Part shown: piece after piece, positions 1 through 10,775 of the stretch
How the letters are laid out: each line of letters begins with the position of its first letter
How positions within the stretch are numbered: the stretch's first letter is position 1
Origin: Rhizophagus clarus
Lineage: Eukaryota > Glomeromycota > Glomeromycetes > Glomerales > Glomeraceae
Assembly: GCA_015698045.1 (NCBI GenBank)
Contig: BLAL01000083.1
Coordinates: 188,501 to 252,500, forward strand
Length of the DNA stretch: 64,000 nucleotides
Direction of reading: 5' to 3'
Notes under the pieces: generated by a model
Told to the model about the DNA's origin: nothing
What the model saw: only the letters and a program-made list of their open reading frames with translations
Databases searched by the model: none
Program-made: the position numbers and the translations under genes

Positions 1-268
1 AAAGATATTCTTGAATTTTTTCGCGAATGTTTTTTTTATTTTTTCGAAGTTAAATGTTGCACAAGATCAACCAATCAAAATTTAAACGCCACACAGATCA
101 CGTGCCCGAACTTTTTTTGTTGGTTACGCTGGGGAAGATCATCTAGGAGATTTTGAAGTGCGTGATCGTGTATTTTTAATTTTAAAAAAAAAGACTCACG
201 AGTTCACGCAAGAATCTGCAATATCGTTTACTCTGAATATTGTACAACTGTTGCTATAATTTACCGAA
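1..268. other. Upstream AT-rich flank
   Basis: No gene is supported here. The stretch lies directly upstream of the SAM-domain ATG at 269 and probably holds its promoter. It contains CACGTG-type E-box-like sites near 100 and 165, but I cannot show that they are used. Confidence 0.4.
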
Positions 269-1943
269 AATGTCCACAAGTACTAACCCTCGGTCGAAGA
301 CGTGGAAGGTTATAATACGAGTCAACTTATCACTCATTTGCTGTCTTATATGCAAAAAACAAGCCACTAAACGAATCTGAAATTCAAAAAAGTTCGCGAT
401 CAAGAAATTCATGGCATTGACTTTCTTTCTTTAACTGAAGCATTGCTTACAAGGTTTGACTTTTCGTACGGAAAAAAGTCGGCGCTTATTAGATTAATTG
501 ATAATTTGAATAACCAAAGTAAGTTCTATCATAAAGTAGTTTAACGTTTGTACGCCTCACGTGTTTATTCATTCAACAGACCTCTTTCGTTGCAGTATTT
601 ACGTAATATTTACTCAACCTTTTTTTTTTTTTTCTTCAGTCTAAAACAATCGTTAAAGTATATTCCGCCACCTATAAGTTACTCTCATAATGCTGTTGAT
701 GGAACAACAACTACGTATTCAGGTGATATAGACCCAGAGGAGCTTGGTCATTGGGATAACTTTCTTGATGAAGTAAAACAATTTAATTTCGAAGTTCAAC
801 CGAAATTTAAAAGATCGGCTTTTATTGATTATGCACCTTTGGTAAATGAAGAGGCTGCTCGTTCTATCTTTGATTCAAATATTTGTCAAGCATTAAATAA
901 ATTGTTGGGGCCGGATTATGTAATTGAAAGAAAGTCTGATTATATCGTTGGTGATCCGGATTTCGCTGTCAATTTTGCTTAAATCAATTGAAATCAGAAG
1001 ACACATTTTAGATGCGATTTTGAGTAATGTTGGCGTACCCCATGATTCGGAACATGTTTGTAGTGGAAAAGATAAAGTTATTCGACAGATCTTTACCTAC
1101 ATGTCAGAACCTTGGTGTAAATATGGTATAATCTCAACCTATGAAAAACACTGGTTCTTGTACCGACCAAGAGGTACCCCATCAAAACTTTTGATTTCAG
1201 ACCCAACGGTTCTTGAGGCGTACGCATATATGATTATGCAGTTATGCAAGGACTATTATTTCATCCGTATGTAATTAATGATGATCAGTGCTCTACTTGA
1301 CTAATGTCTAAACGAAATTTTTTTTCTACTGAAGGATCATCTAGTACTAAGAGAACATCTTCTAGATCACCTTCTAACTCAGAGAGTTCTAGGGCAAAAA
1401 TCAGAAAGGTCGGGATAGTGCTCAGAGCTTTAGCTTCATGGACTTCACGATAAAGGGTCTATTAGGCCGAGGTCGAAGTGAAAAAACACTCCTATGCGAA
1501 TATCGCGGAAATACAAGGGTACCGATCTACAAAAAGCCCCATCACATGTTTTGAAAGAAATGCTGAATGAAGTTGAAATCTATAAAATTCTTGCTGACAT
1601 CCAAGGGAAATGCATTCCAAAATTAGTGTGTCATGGTTACTACGGGGAGTGGAATGTACTATGTTATTGGTACAACTCTTGTCGGTACCTCTTTATATAA
1701 AAATAAGCAAATAACGGAACGACAAAGAAAAATGTTCTTATTGCACTAGAATCAATTCATAATCATGGTGTACTTCATAATGATATTCAAGAGGAAAATA
1801 TTTTGTTTGATAACACTACTGATGGTGCATACTTGATTGTCTTTGGGATGGCAAGTTGTTATCATGATTATCGTCATGCTAAGGGAAAGATGAAGTTATT
1901 CAATGAAGAGAAACTTAGCTTGTCTCGTTTATTAGATTGTTAA
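269..1943 (+). pseudogene. Broken SAM / PD-(D/E)XK / protein-kinase fusion gene
   Basis: Three domains can be read in order. A SAM-like domain (269-518) contains RDQEIHGIDFLSLTEALL and ends at a donor AAA|GTAAGT (519); the next exon follows a pyrimidine-rich acceptor ending at 639. A PD-(D/E)XK nuclease-like part (about 640-1274) has DPDF followed by EIRR, then YGIISTYEKHWFLYRP. A protein-kinase part (about 1450-1943) has a glycine loop (GLLGRGRSE), the catalytic loop HNDIQEENI, and a metal-binding motif that reads VFG instead of DFG. Frameshifts at about 300, 350-390, 975 and 1500-1680 break the frame. Kinase and nuclease fusions of this kind are expanded in glomeromycotan fungi (family knowledge). 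The lost DFG aspartate and the frameshifts argue for a decayed copy. Confidence 0.7.
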
Positions 1944-2280
1944 TCTACATTAGATAATGTAATAATTGTTATATGAATGAACTTTTATTAGAGTTGGTAT
2001 TTAGAATAGTATAAATATTGAAGTAATTTACATAGCTACGTATTCACGAGATCAATGTGTATTCAAATTATATAATCATTTTTATCAATAAAAAGAAAGT
2101 GATAATACGTGTTTTTTATGAGATCTACGTGATAAATGCACAGTTAAATTCATTAACAGCATAATACCATATTTCCGATAAATTATTTCCGATGTCCTAT
2201 GCAAATACCAACGAAGCGCATGATTTTATATCTTTACTAAGATTATGGTGCCAATTTATTGCTAGTATCACTTGCCTTAA

Positions 2281-2360
2281 GAGATAACTGACCACAGACT
2301 TTGTTTCAATTGTGAAAAAGCTGGTCACTACGCTAGGGATTGTAGACAACCCCGACAATT
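2281..2360 (+). pseudogene. Isolated CCHC zinc-knuckle remnant
   Basis: From 2299 the plus strand reads LCFNCEKAGHYARDCRQP, a perfect C-X2-C-X4-H-X4-C zinc knuckle (cysteines at 2302, 2311 and 2341). This module is typical of retroelement Gag/ORF1 or of CNBP-type nucleic-acid-binding proteins. No long ORF surrounds it and stops lie close on both sides, so it is most likely a retroelement scrap. Confidence 0.55.
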
Positions 2361-4730
2361 TATCCGGATAATTATCAGATATCCGCTATACCCTATGACA
2401 CGCCATTTCGGACAAAAATTATTTTACCCATTTTTGGTAATTTTTCGCCAGACGAACTGTGATATTTTGCATTTCAACTTCCCAAAATTTTTTAGAGGTT
2501 TTTTCTGAATTTTTCCTTTTTTACTATTGGACAGATAATTTATCTGAGCGTTAACAAATAATTATCTGAATATTAATAATCATCCGGATACTAACAGATA
2601 AATTATCTAATTAATATATATATGTATATTATTAAGACAGTAATTCGCTTTTTTTTGGGTTTTTTTTTATTTAATTTTTTTTTTTAACAAAATAATGTAA
2701 AAAGTTTTTTTTTACATTATATTATTTGGTTTGATTTATATTATATTTTGATAGTTCTCAGTCAAATAATAAAGATCTTACATCATATTTAGTTTAAAAG
2801 AAAAGAAATTTTTCATAAAAACTTTTATAGATTAAATTTTTATAATCATTTTGACTAATAATATCATTCAAAATAATGAAACTAGTAAACAATTTGAATT
2901 AGAGAGATGAATTAATTTTATATATATATATGTATATAAAATCATTTCTGCCCATATCTGCCAATTCATGGAATTGGTTAAAATTAAGATTTTTGTAAAA
3001 ATTTACCTATTTAATAAAACTTATATTATACAAATCTAAATAATCTGCATTACTATAATATTCAGATAATTCAAATTAATGAACATGAATTTTGAATAAC
3101 ATATGACATTTAACTAATAAAATGGGATAAATATCCCATATTATAACAATTAAATTTTGCAAATTCTTTGCTGTAATCCTACAACAAATTTGAGGTAAAG
3201 AATATAGAATTTTAAATATTCATCAGATCCAAGTCACGTGACCATTGAATTTATAAAGATCAATATGAATTATTTTCTTTTTTGAAATTTTATGCAATAC
3301 AATTTCATTTCATTAGGCAACATAATTTTCTTTTCAGAAATTGTACAATATCATATGACAAAGTTTCACTTCTATTGGCTATACTGCATCATAATAAGTA
3401 AATTCGATTTTATTAGATAATTGATTTTACTTATCAATTTTTGGTAATTTTATATTTCTTAAAGATTCTTGAAAATGAGTAATATTATATGTAAATAAGA
3501 AGAATTAATTGCCTAATTAATTATATTATAATTAATATTATCTAATAAAAAATGCAGCTAGATATAAAATACTAATCATGCATTATTCTTGATTCTTAAA
3601 TATTATATCTTTATCTGTATTACTATTATAAGTACAACTTTAAAATATATTATTTTTTTATACTTGTTTTTTTTAAAAAATCAGAAAAAAAAGTATAGTA
3701 GTAATACTTCAACTTCTGGTAATAATTAAAATTGTCTGTTAAAACTCATACTATGATTTTATACTAAAAATCAAAATCTTTTATATAATACTAAAATTGT
3801 CAAAATACCAAAAAGCTAAAACTGCTAAAACTGCTAAAATATTTAGTAAAATCTACTTACTTTTAAAATAGATTACTTATAAGCCTAAAGTAAAAATTAT
3901 ATATAAAAAGATTTAAAAATCTTACTATATATGATAAATTAATTAACCAAAATAAAAATAAAATAAAAATTATTAATAAATTTTTATTTTTTTTTTTTAT
4001 AGTAATTTCTATTAGTAACTATAAACAGGATTTTATTTTAATATTTAGCATTTAATTCTTATTTTTTAATAATTTAATTATAGTTTTGATATTTATAATT
4101 TAATTAATACTAAAAATATTAAATAACAGTTATAATATTTTATATTAAAAATAATATTTTTTATTAAAATAATTAAAAATTATTGTAAAATAATTTTTTC
4201 ATTTGCTAAATTATTTAATAAAAACATTTTAAAAAAATAAAAACATTATAATTAAAGTAATTAAAATCCATTGTAAAATAGTATTTTTTCATTATTTTAA
4301 AAAAAAACCATTTTATAAGAAATTATTTACAATTATTTTAATAAAAAATATTGCAAATTATTTTTTATTTTTTTTTTTAATAAAATCATTTTGCAATAGT
4401 TTTTAATTACTTTAATAAAAATATTGCAAACCATTTTTATTTTTTTTTAATAAAACTATTTTGCAATAGTTTTTAATCATTTTAATAAAAAAATTGCAAA
4501 TTATCTTTTATTTTTCTATTATCATTTTTTAAAATAGTTGATATTATTTATTTGTGATTAAATATTCAAATACTAATATTTATCTAGTTTTCATCTAGTT
4601 TTCATCTGGTTTTTAGTTTTCTTTTTTTCCTTTCAAATATAATAGCATCAATCATTTTAAAAATAGTAATAATAAAACTATTTTACAATAATTGTTAATA
4701 TTAAATTATTTGAAATTTTAAAATAAGTTT
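2351..4730. other. AT-rich DNA with GATAATTATC-type repeats
   Basis: No gene is supported. From 2355 to 2620 the motif ATTATC/GATAAT recurs in both orientations with ATCCGGAT cores (2355, 2381, 2563), resembling the subterminal repeats of a DNA transposon; I did not find the matching end. The rest (2640-4730) is low-complexity A/T sequence, including diverged repeats of the TTTTAATAAAAATATTGCAA type at 4300-4510. Confidence 0.4.
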
Positions 4731-4859
4731 TTTATAATGGCTGTCATCTACATCAGGAAATTTTATAGGGCGAAAAATTGCATAAGTTTACGATTTTGTA
4801 AGTTTACGAAAGTTTATGGCATAATATTTCGAAAAATTTTAAAATATTACATAAGTTTA

Positions 4860-5263
4860 CAATTTCGTAAGATTTATGTGATATTACGGTCAAAATATTA
4901 CGCAAGTTTTCAATATCATAAGATTTACGCAATATTACAGTCAAAATATTACGCAAGTTTTCAATATCGTAAGATTTATGCAATATTACAGTTAAAATAT
5001 TTCAAAAATTTACGAGACTGTAAACTTGCGTAATATTACGGTTAAAATATTTCAAAAATTTACAAAACTGTAAACCTGCGTAATATTACGGTTGAAATAT
5101 TTCAAAAATTTACGAGACTGTAAACCTGCGTAATATTACGGTTGAAATATTTCAAAAATTTACGAGACTGTAAACCTGCGTAATATTACGATTAAAATAT
5201 TTCGAAAATTTATGAGACTGTAAACCTGCGTAATATTACGGTTAAAATATTTCAAAAATTTAA
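4860..5263. repeat. Adjacent 51-bp and 50-bp tandem repeats
   Basis: Copies of a 51-bp unit start at 4860, 4911 and 4962 (partial). They run directly into about 5.4 copies of a 50-bp unit (4991-5263) with core TAAACCTGCGTAATATTACG. The two unit types share the words AATATTACG and AAAATATT. A 98-codon ORF across 4737-5033 exists only because 51 is a multiple of three (17-residue peptide repeat), and I do not regard it as a gene. Confidence 0.8.
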
Positions 5264-5796
5264 TATTACTATTCGATTGTTAAAGCTGCGTATGCAGTAA
5301 AACGTATACAAGGGGCATGTGATACTATTGAATAATCAAAAATAATATAAACACCTTTTCTTTTATATAAACACCTTTTTTTTAAGTTTGGGAAAACAAA
5401 TTTATTTTTATTTACGAATTTTTTATCATTTACAATTTTTATGTTAAAATTAAAGTAAATTCTAATTTTTATTATAACTTAATAAAAAAATACACATTTG
5501 ATACTTGTTTGCTACTATTTTATAAAATAGTACCTAGGCTGTACGGTGTGAACGTCAGTATCAGTCACAGCCCAAAAAAAACGTGAGTCTTCAGCCGATA
5601 TTTAATACGGACTGGGCCTAGCTACTCACTTAATAAATAAAAAAATAAAAATAATTATCTTCTACGATATGTAGGTAAGTTTCTCCTTCTCCTACGATCA
5701 TCACGCATGACTAAAATTGATCAAATTTATCAAATTTAAAACATGAACGTAAATATTAATTATAAATTTTATTATAGTATAATTACTCAGCCTCTC

Positions 5797-6025
5797 TCAA
5801 AATCTCGTTCTAAATTCGCGATAATATCTTTGGCCGGTACGCGTCCACAGCCGCCGCCCAGGGTTACCATTACGATAAAGGACATAGTTCTAAATATCAA
5901 AATCAGTTTGAATATTCGATAAATACATTTAATTTATATGAATATAATTTTATTTATTTACTTACATGGTAATCCCTGACGAGGTTCCTCCACTTTTGGC
6001 TGCACTGTTACCCAGAAACTCTCGT
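5797..6025 (-). pseudogene. Broken SANT/MADF-like DNA-binding domain gene fragment
   Basis: Two minus-strand exons are visible. The first (6025-5966) follows a TTTCAG acceptor and encodes REFLGNSAAK, then after a one-base frame slip KWRNLVRDYH, ending at the donor GTAAGT. The second (5889-5797) follows ATTTAG and encodes NYVLYRNGNPGRR then TGQRYYREFRTRF, where a TGA (5797-5799) stands where tryptophan is expected. The W..L..DY plus RTGxRYY pattern suggests a SANT/Myb- or MADF-like DNA-binding fold. A second damaged member of the same family lies at 29540-30142. Upstream exon 1 is missing here. Confidence 0.6.
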
Positions 6026-6406
6026 CTGAAATATTCTATTTATTCTGATTCAATTAAATGGATTGGTTAATTTGAATTTAAATTCTATATCAAGGGGGAA
6101 GATCTAAGAAAATTTAGTGTAATGCGATTTATTCTTTTTAGGATAGGTTTATTACTATATTTTTACTTAGGAGACTATATAGCTTTGTTTTTAGTTAGTT
6201 TTATTTTATTTTGTTTCTTTTTATATTTTGTAAATTGTATCAGTTTAATAATAATTAATAAAGATAAAGGCTACTATGCCGCGTTTGCCTTGAATTTAAA
6301 TTCTAATGATCTGCGCTCCTTTTTCTGCTGATCTCTCTGTCCATTTTTTTAGCTAACACTTTTTTCATAAGAACTTATAGTTTTCCCTACCTAAAAGTCC
6401 TCGAAT
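6026..6406. other. Spacer before the LINE
   Basis: No supported gene. A 69-codon hydrophobic ORF (6122-6331) is low-complexity F/L/I and looks like a chance reading of T-rich DNA. The 5' end of the LINE probably lies in 6340-6406, but I could not fix it. Confidence 0.4.
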
Positions 6407-8533
6407 ATGCCTAACAACGTTGCTAGACGAGGCTGCGGTTCCTTTAATCCTAATAGTAGAAAGACCAGCCACCACGAACGGAAAAAAGACAATAATAACT
6501 CTGATAACTCTGGTTCTGACGGTGAGAACACTGTCCAACAAAAACGCTCTAGAACTATCTCTGAACAAGCTATGGATGAAGATATCGTCGCTGACACAGC
6601 GGCTGACGCAGGTGTTGAAGTTCTTGTTTCTTCCCCTAAAGAAAACAATACTGCTTCTACTTCCCTCTCCTCCCACCCGATTATTGCTGCGGTACTATCT
6701 GCACCTAACGACAACGTGTCTGGTGGACTCGACGCGTCCATGCATGCCAGAACAATGACTTCTGCATCCCTCCTTAACGCGTCGCCTGATAAGGCTACTG
6801 ATGATGATCCCCCTGTTGATCAACTCCTTGTTCAATCTCCAACCTTTTCCATTGAAAGAAATGATTTTTAAGCTGCGGCTGCCCCCAACTCTGTCCCTGA
6901 AACTTTAAAGAACTTCACTATAAATAAGGCATTGATTGATGCCGTCAACAACACCTTTTTAGAAATGTACGAATCGTATACTGGAAAAGCAAGAATGACT
7001 GGTTCTGGTGATGCCAAATGCCTCATTATTCATTTCCAAACCATGGAGACCTGTAACGCCTGTATTGGTGCTGCTCACCAACAGTTCCCAGACCTTGTAT
7101 TCCACGCTCATGATCCCAAACAGCTCCGGAGTGATGAAGATCTCCAAGCCATCCAAGTTATCGATATTCCCTTCTTCTTAACCAAAGAAAATATCATGTC
7201 TTATTTTAAAAAATTTGGTAACATTGCGTCCTGTCGAGTTTACTCCAGGAGAAATGCCAAAGTACAACAAGCCAGAATTATTTACGATTCTGCCTACTCT
7301 ATTGCCCGTTTTAACACCCAATGGGCTGTTTATTGCTTCTCCACCTGCCTCCGGGTGACTCCATGTCACTACACGGTCGATCAGAAATCCTCCCACCACG
7401 AATTTGTTGCTACGTTCACACAATTACCTCCTAATACCAAGGATATCAAACTGGCCCCTCTCACTAGAGATCTGGGTGCTAAGGCCGTCAATATTCCTCT
7501 CTCATTAAACTCTTGCAAACCCAAGAGATGGGCTTACGTCACATTCAATTCCCAAGAAGCCATGGATGCCGCTATGGAGCAGATTATTGGTTTTCGAGGC
7601 CATACTTTACAATGGAACCTCCCAGACAATACTAACAAACTTTGCCACAGATGTGGTAAATTAGGCTGTGCTCCCAATCAGTGCCCAAGCTGCCAAGAAC
7701 GGGGTCATACTAGAGGACGAAACCCGGTGGCTGCACTTAAAGAACGTTTCAATATCAACCAACCTGCCAGGCCTAAAGAACGTTCATGCTCAAGTTCTCG
7801 TTCGCGCTCGCGCTCGAAAGGTCCTGGCAACTCTCAATCCTCCTAGCCCCAAAAACCCTCAGCTAACACTCGATCTATTAATAATCCTCACTGGGATCGC
7901 TCTAAATCCAATGATAAATGTGACTGTTCAGTTTCCTTTTCTATGGTCTTGCGTATTTTTCCTTCCCTTTCAACACCCAATCAAGCTATTACTATGTCTC
8001 CTCACGAGGCTGCGAATATTTTATCTTTGTTAAAATCTCTCCAGCAAGACATGGCAGAAGTTCGTGATCGTATCACTGTTTTGGAGCTCAACAATAGACG
8101 TATGACTCGTATTGAACAGCACCTTGGTCTGCTTCCCCCGCCTGACATCCCAGCCACTAATCAGACTTCAGATATGCTCATAGACGCACCGGCTATATCT
8201 GATTCTACTGACACATTGGTGTCCTCTTGACCTATTGCTTCGCCTGTACAAGTACCTCTCAACTCCCTGTCTCCTGGTTTTACTCTATCACGCCCAGTTA
8301 GAACTCCTATCTCCGCTCCTATTGATCTTTCTAATACCTCATCCCCCTCTTCTACCTCTCAAGCGGTTCCTTCCTTTACGCAAACCTGCGATAAAATTCA
8401 AGCCATTAATGCGAAGCATTCAGCTATCGAAAACAAGTTGGACATGCTCGCTAGCTCTATTAGCAGTTTCATCGGATCCATTACTTCTTCTTCTTCTTCC
8501 TTGAACTCAGCTAGTACAGCTGGTTCCAATTGA
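6407..8533 (+). pseudogene. LINE ORF1 (RRM-like and zinc-knuckle RNA-binding protein)
   Basis: One reading frame runs about 708 codons from ATG 6407 to TGA 8531, interrupted only by in-frame stops: TAA 6869, TAG 7844 and TGA 8228. Order: low-complexity N-terminus; RRM-like segments (VIDIPFFLTKENIMSYFKKF near 7157, and KRWAYVTFNSQEAMDAAM near 7523); a zinc knuckle CHRCGKLGCAPNQC near 7641 in which the usual histidine is cysteine; an SR-rich stretch (7790-7830); then a predicted coiled coil (8000-8110). The protein would bind its own RNA to form the retrotransposition RNP. No indel is needed across 2.1 kb. The final TGA may be the natural end. Confidence 0.8.
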
Positions 8534-8583
8534 TTCTCTTTCTTCTTACACATTTCCCCGTCTGATTTTATCATAGTGCTTTA

Positions 8584-10775
8584 ATGACAGACAATAATTT
8601 TAATTATGATTCCTTCGTTTGTAACCCTTCCAACCCTTTAGATATAGATAATTTCTCTTTACAGGAGTCTTTATTTTCAACTACTTCCCCTTCCCCTTCC
8701 CCCTATAGCTCCTTTAATATTTTCTCCTTCACATTAATGGTCTTAAAATGTTTTCTCAAAATAAAATTGAGTTATTAAACAATTTTTTTTCCCTTAAACA
8801 TATCTCCTTTGGTGGTGTCGTAGACACCCATCTACATCCTAAACAAATGCATTTTTTGTCTAAACGACTTTCTAATTATACCGTTTTCTCTTCTGTTTTG
8901 GACACCTTCCAGCATATCCGTTCTTCCGGGGGTGTTTCCCTTTTATTGAAAATTCTTTGGCCTCTCATGTTCACACTTATTCCTCTCTTTCATCACGATT
9001 ACTTTTTGTTGACTTATATTTTAAAGGTCACGTTAAACTGCGTATTTTTGTTGTTTATATCCCTCCCACTTCTGATCAATCCCTGCACGATGAGACTATA
9101 GATCTCCTTATTAGCGCCCTATCAGAAGCTAAGCAACTAGGTTTTCATCACGCCATTTGTGGCAATTTCAATATGCACTTAAATCAATTCTACCCTTTAT
9201 TTTTTAACCAACCTCAAATCGCTTTCAAGCGTATCCATCGTCTTTTTAATTTTTTGTTATCAAATGGATATGTTGATTTTACCCCTGTTAATTTTTCTTC
9301 TGCTTCTTTGGGCACCTTTCACCGTGCAGACCTTATTTCCCGTATTGATTATGTTTGGTCTTGTCCCCTTCTCAAATGCTTTTTACTCACCTCCGTCATT
9401 TTTGACGCACATGATGTTAATTTTTCTGATCATAATCCTGTTATTACATATTATGATCATTCCTTTTTATTTTCTTCTGTCAAGCCAGCTCATGCTCGAC
9501 AGCTCAAATGACAATCCCGTCATATTTTTTCTTTTGACTCAGTTATTCCCTCGCAATGGGATGATTTTTCTGTTTACATTGACAACTTATGTAATATATC
9601 TCCCACTATTTTCGCCTCTTGGCATGTCAATCGGATGTGTGAATATTTGCACACTAACATTATTGCTGGGGCTAATGCTATTCTACCTGCACATACTGTT
9701 GGTAATGACCATACCCCTAGACTCCCTAAAGATTTGGAAACCTTGATACAACACTATCGTTTCCTTAATCGTGTTCTTCATTCTGTTAAACTATTACGCA
9801 AATACCCGCACACTTTTTCTTCTTTTCATGATCATAAATGGTCTGGTTATTTGATCCGATTAAATAATATATTTAACTTGTACAATTCTACCTTTTCTCC
9901 CATCCCTGTTTTACCTTCAACCTTATTTTCTTGCCGGGCAGATAATTTTAATAACCTACTTCATACCCTATCACATGCTTCTAAATTATTAAGGGGCTTA
10001 CACCTTTTGAAAGAAAAAGAGTTTCAGGATTCCTCTATCAAGGCTCATCTGGAATCTCGTGATCAGAATTTCGATACTGACATTTCTTCCTTTATTAATT
10101 CTGCGCTTTCTCGCTCGTGTCGTCACATCGTGTTGGATCACGTCTTCATCGATCACCCTACCACTCTTCAATTATTAACAGACCCGAAAGATGTTTCTGT
10201 TGCTGTGACTAATCACTTCCAACATGCTGTTTCCATCAGATCTTCCCCCCCTACGCACATATCAGCATTACCTGATAGATGGCGTTCTGAGTACTCGCCC
10301 ATGAATACTGTTTCTCCTGATATTTATAGTTCTCTCCTGTCTCCCCCTTCCTTAGAGGAATGGCTCTCTACGGTTTCTTCCATGCCCAATGACAAAGCTC
10401 CTGGTCCTTCTATGATTACATATGAAATGCTCAAACACTTAGGACCTACCACCAACTCTCTGCTTCTATCTTTAATCCGCAAATATTTTGCTTCTGCTGA
10501 CATTCCTGATTTGTGGTGACAAGCTATGGTTTTCCCTATTCCCAAGCCGCATGAATGGCGTTGTCAACTGAAAAACACTCGTCCTATCACGCTTCTGGAA
10601 GTTATTCAGAAATCCTTTGTCAAGCTTTTTTATAACCGCTTGTCTGTCATTTTAGCCGCTCACAACGTCCTCACAGGTGGTAATTTTGCTGGACTGCCTG
10701 GTGGAACTTGTCGGGACCCAATTATTACTCTTGAATCTATTATTCATGATGCCAATCACAATAATTCTCCTCTTT
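8584..10775 (+). pseudogene. LINE ORF2 (endonuclease / reverse transcriptase), interrupted
   Basis: It starts at ATG 8584 (MTDNNFNYDSF), shifts frame near 8731 and again near 8943, then stays in one frame to 10775 with TGA stops at 9509 and 10517. The endonuclease part shows IFVVYIPP, GNFN where GDFN is expected, RIDYVW and SDHNPV (8990-9450). The reverse-transcriptase start shows MPNDKAPGPSMITYEMLK (10381), VFPIPKPHEWRC and NTRPITLLEVIQK (10529-10610), then GLPGGTCRDPI. The catalytic YxDD region is missing because the gene ends at the Polinton junction. The D-to-N change in GDFN would hurt the nuclease. Not functional. Confidence 0.85.

Larger units (their letters stand above)
6407..10775 (+). 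mobile_element. Non-LTR retrotransposon (LINE), 3' part missing
   Basis: The element has two ORFs in the usual order: ORF1 (6407-8533; RRM-like, zinc knuckle) and ORF2 (8584-10775; AP-type endonuclease then reverse transcriptase). ORF2 stops inside the reverse-transcriptase fingers at about 10775, where DNA-polymerase-B coding sequence begins. The palm, the RNase H and the 3' tail are therefore absent. LINEs normally lose the 5' end, so a 3' loss at a junction with another element means disruption by that element or a later deletion. Confidence 0.85.

Noticed and set aside
4737-5033. 98-codon ORF with 17-residue repeats
   Set aside because: Product of the 51-bp tandem repeat; the adjacent 50-bp repeat breaks any frame.
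6365-7423. Antisense ORFs opposite LINE ORF1
   Set aside because: Shadows of the coding strand, without motifs.
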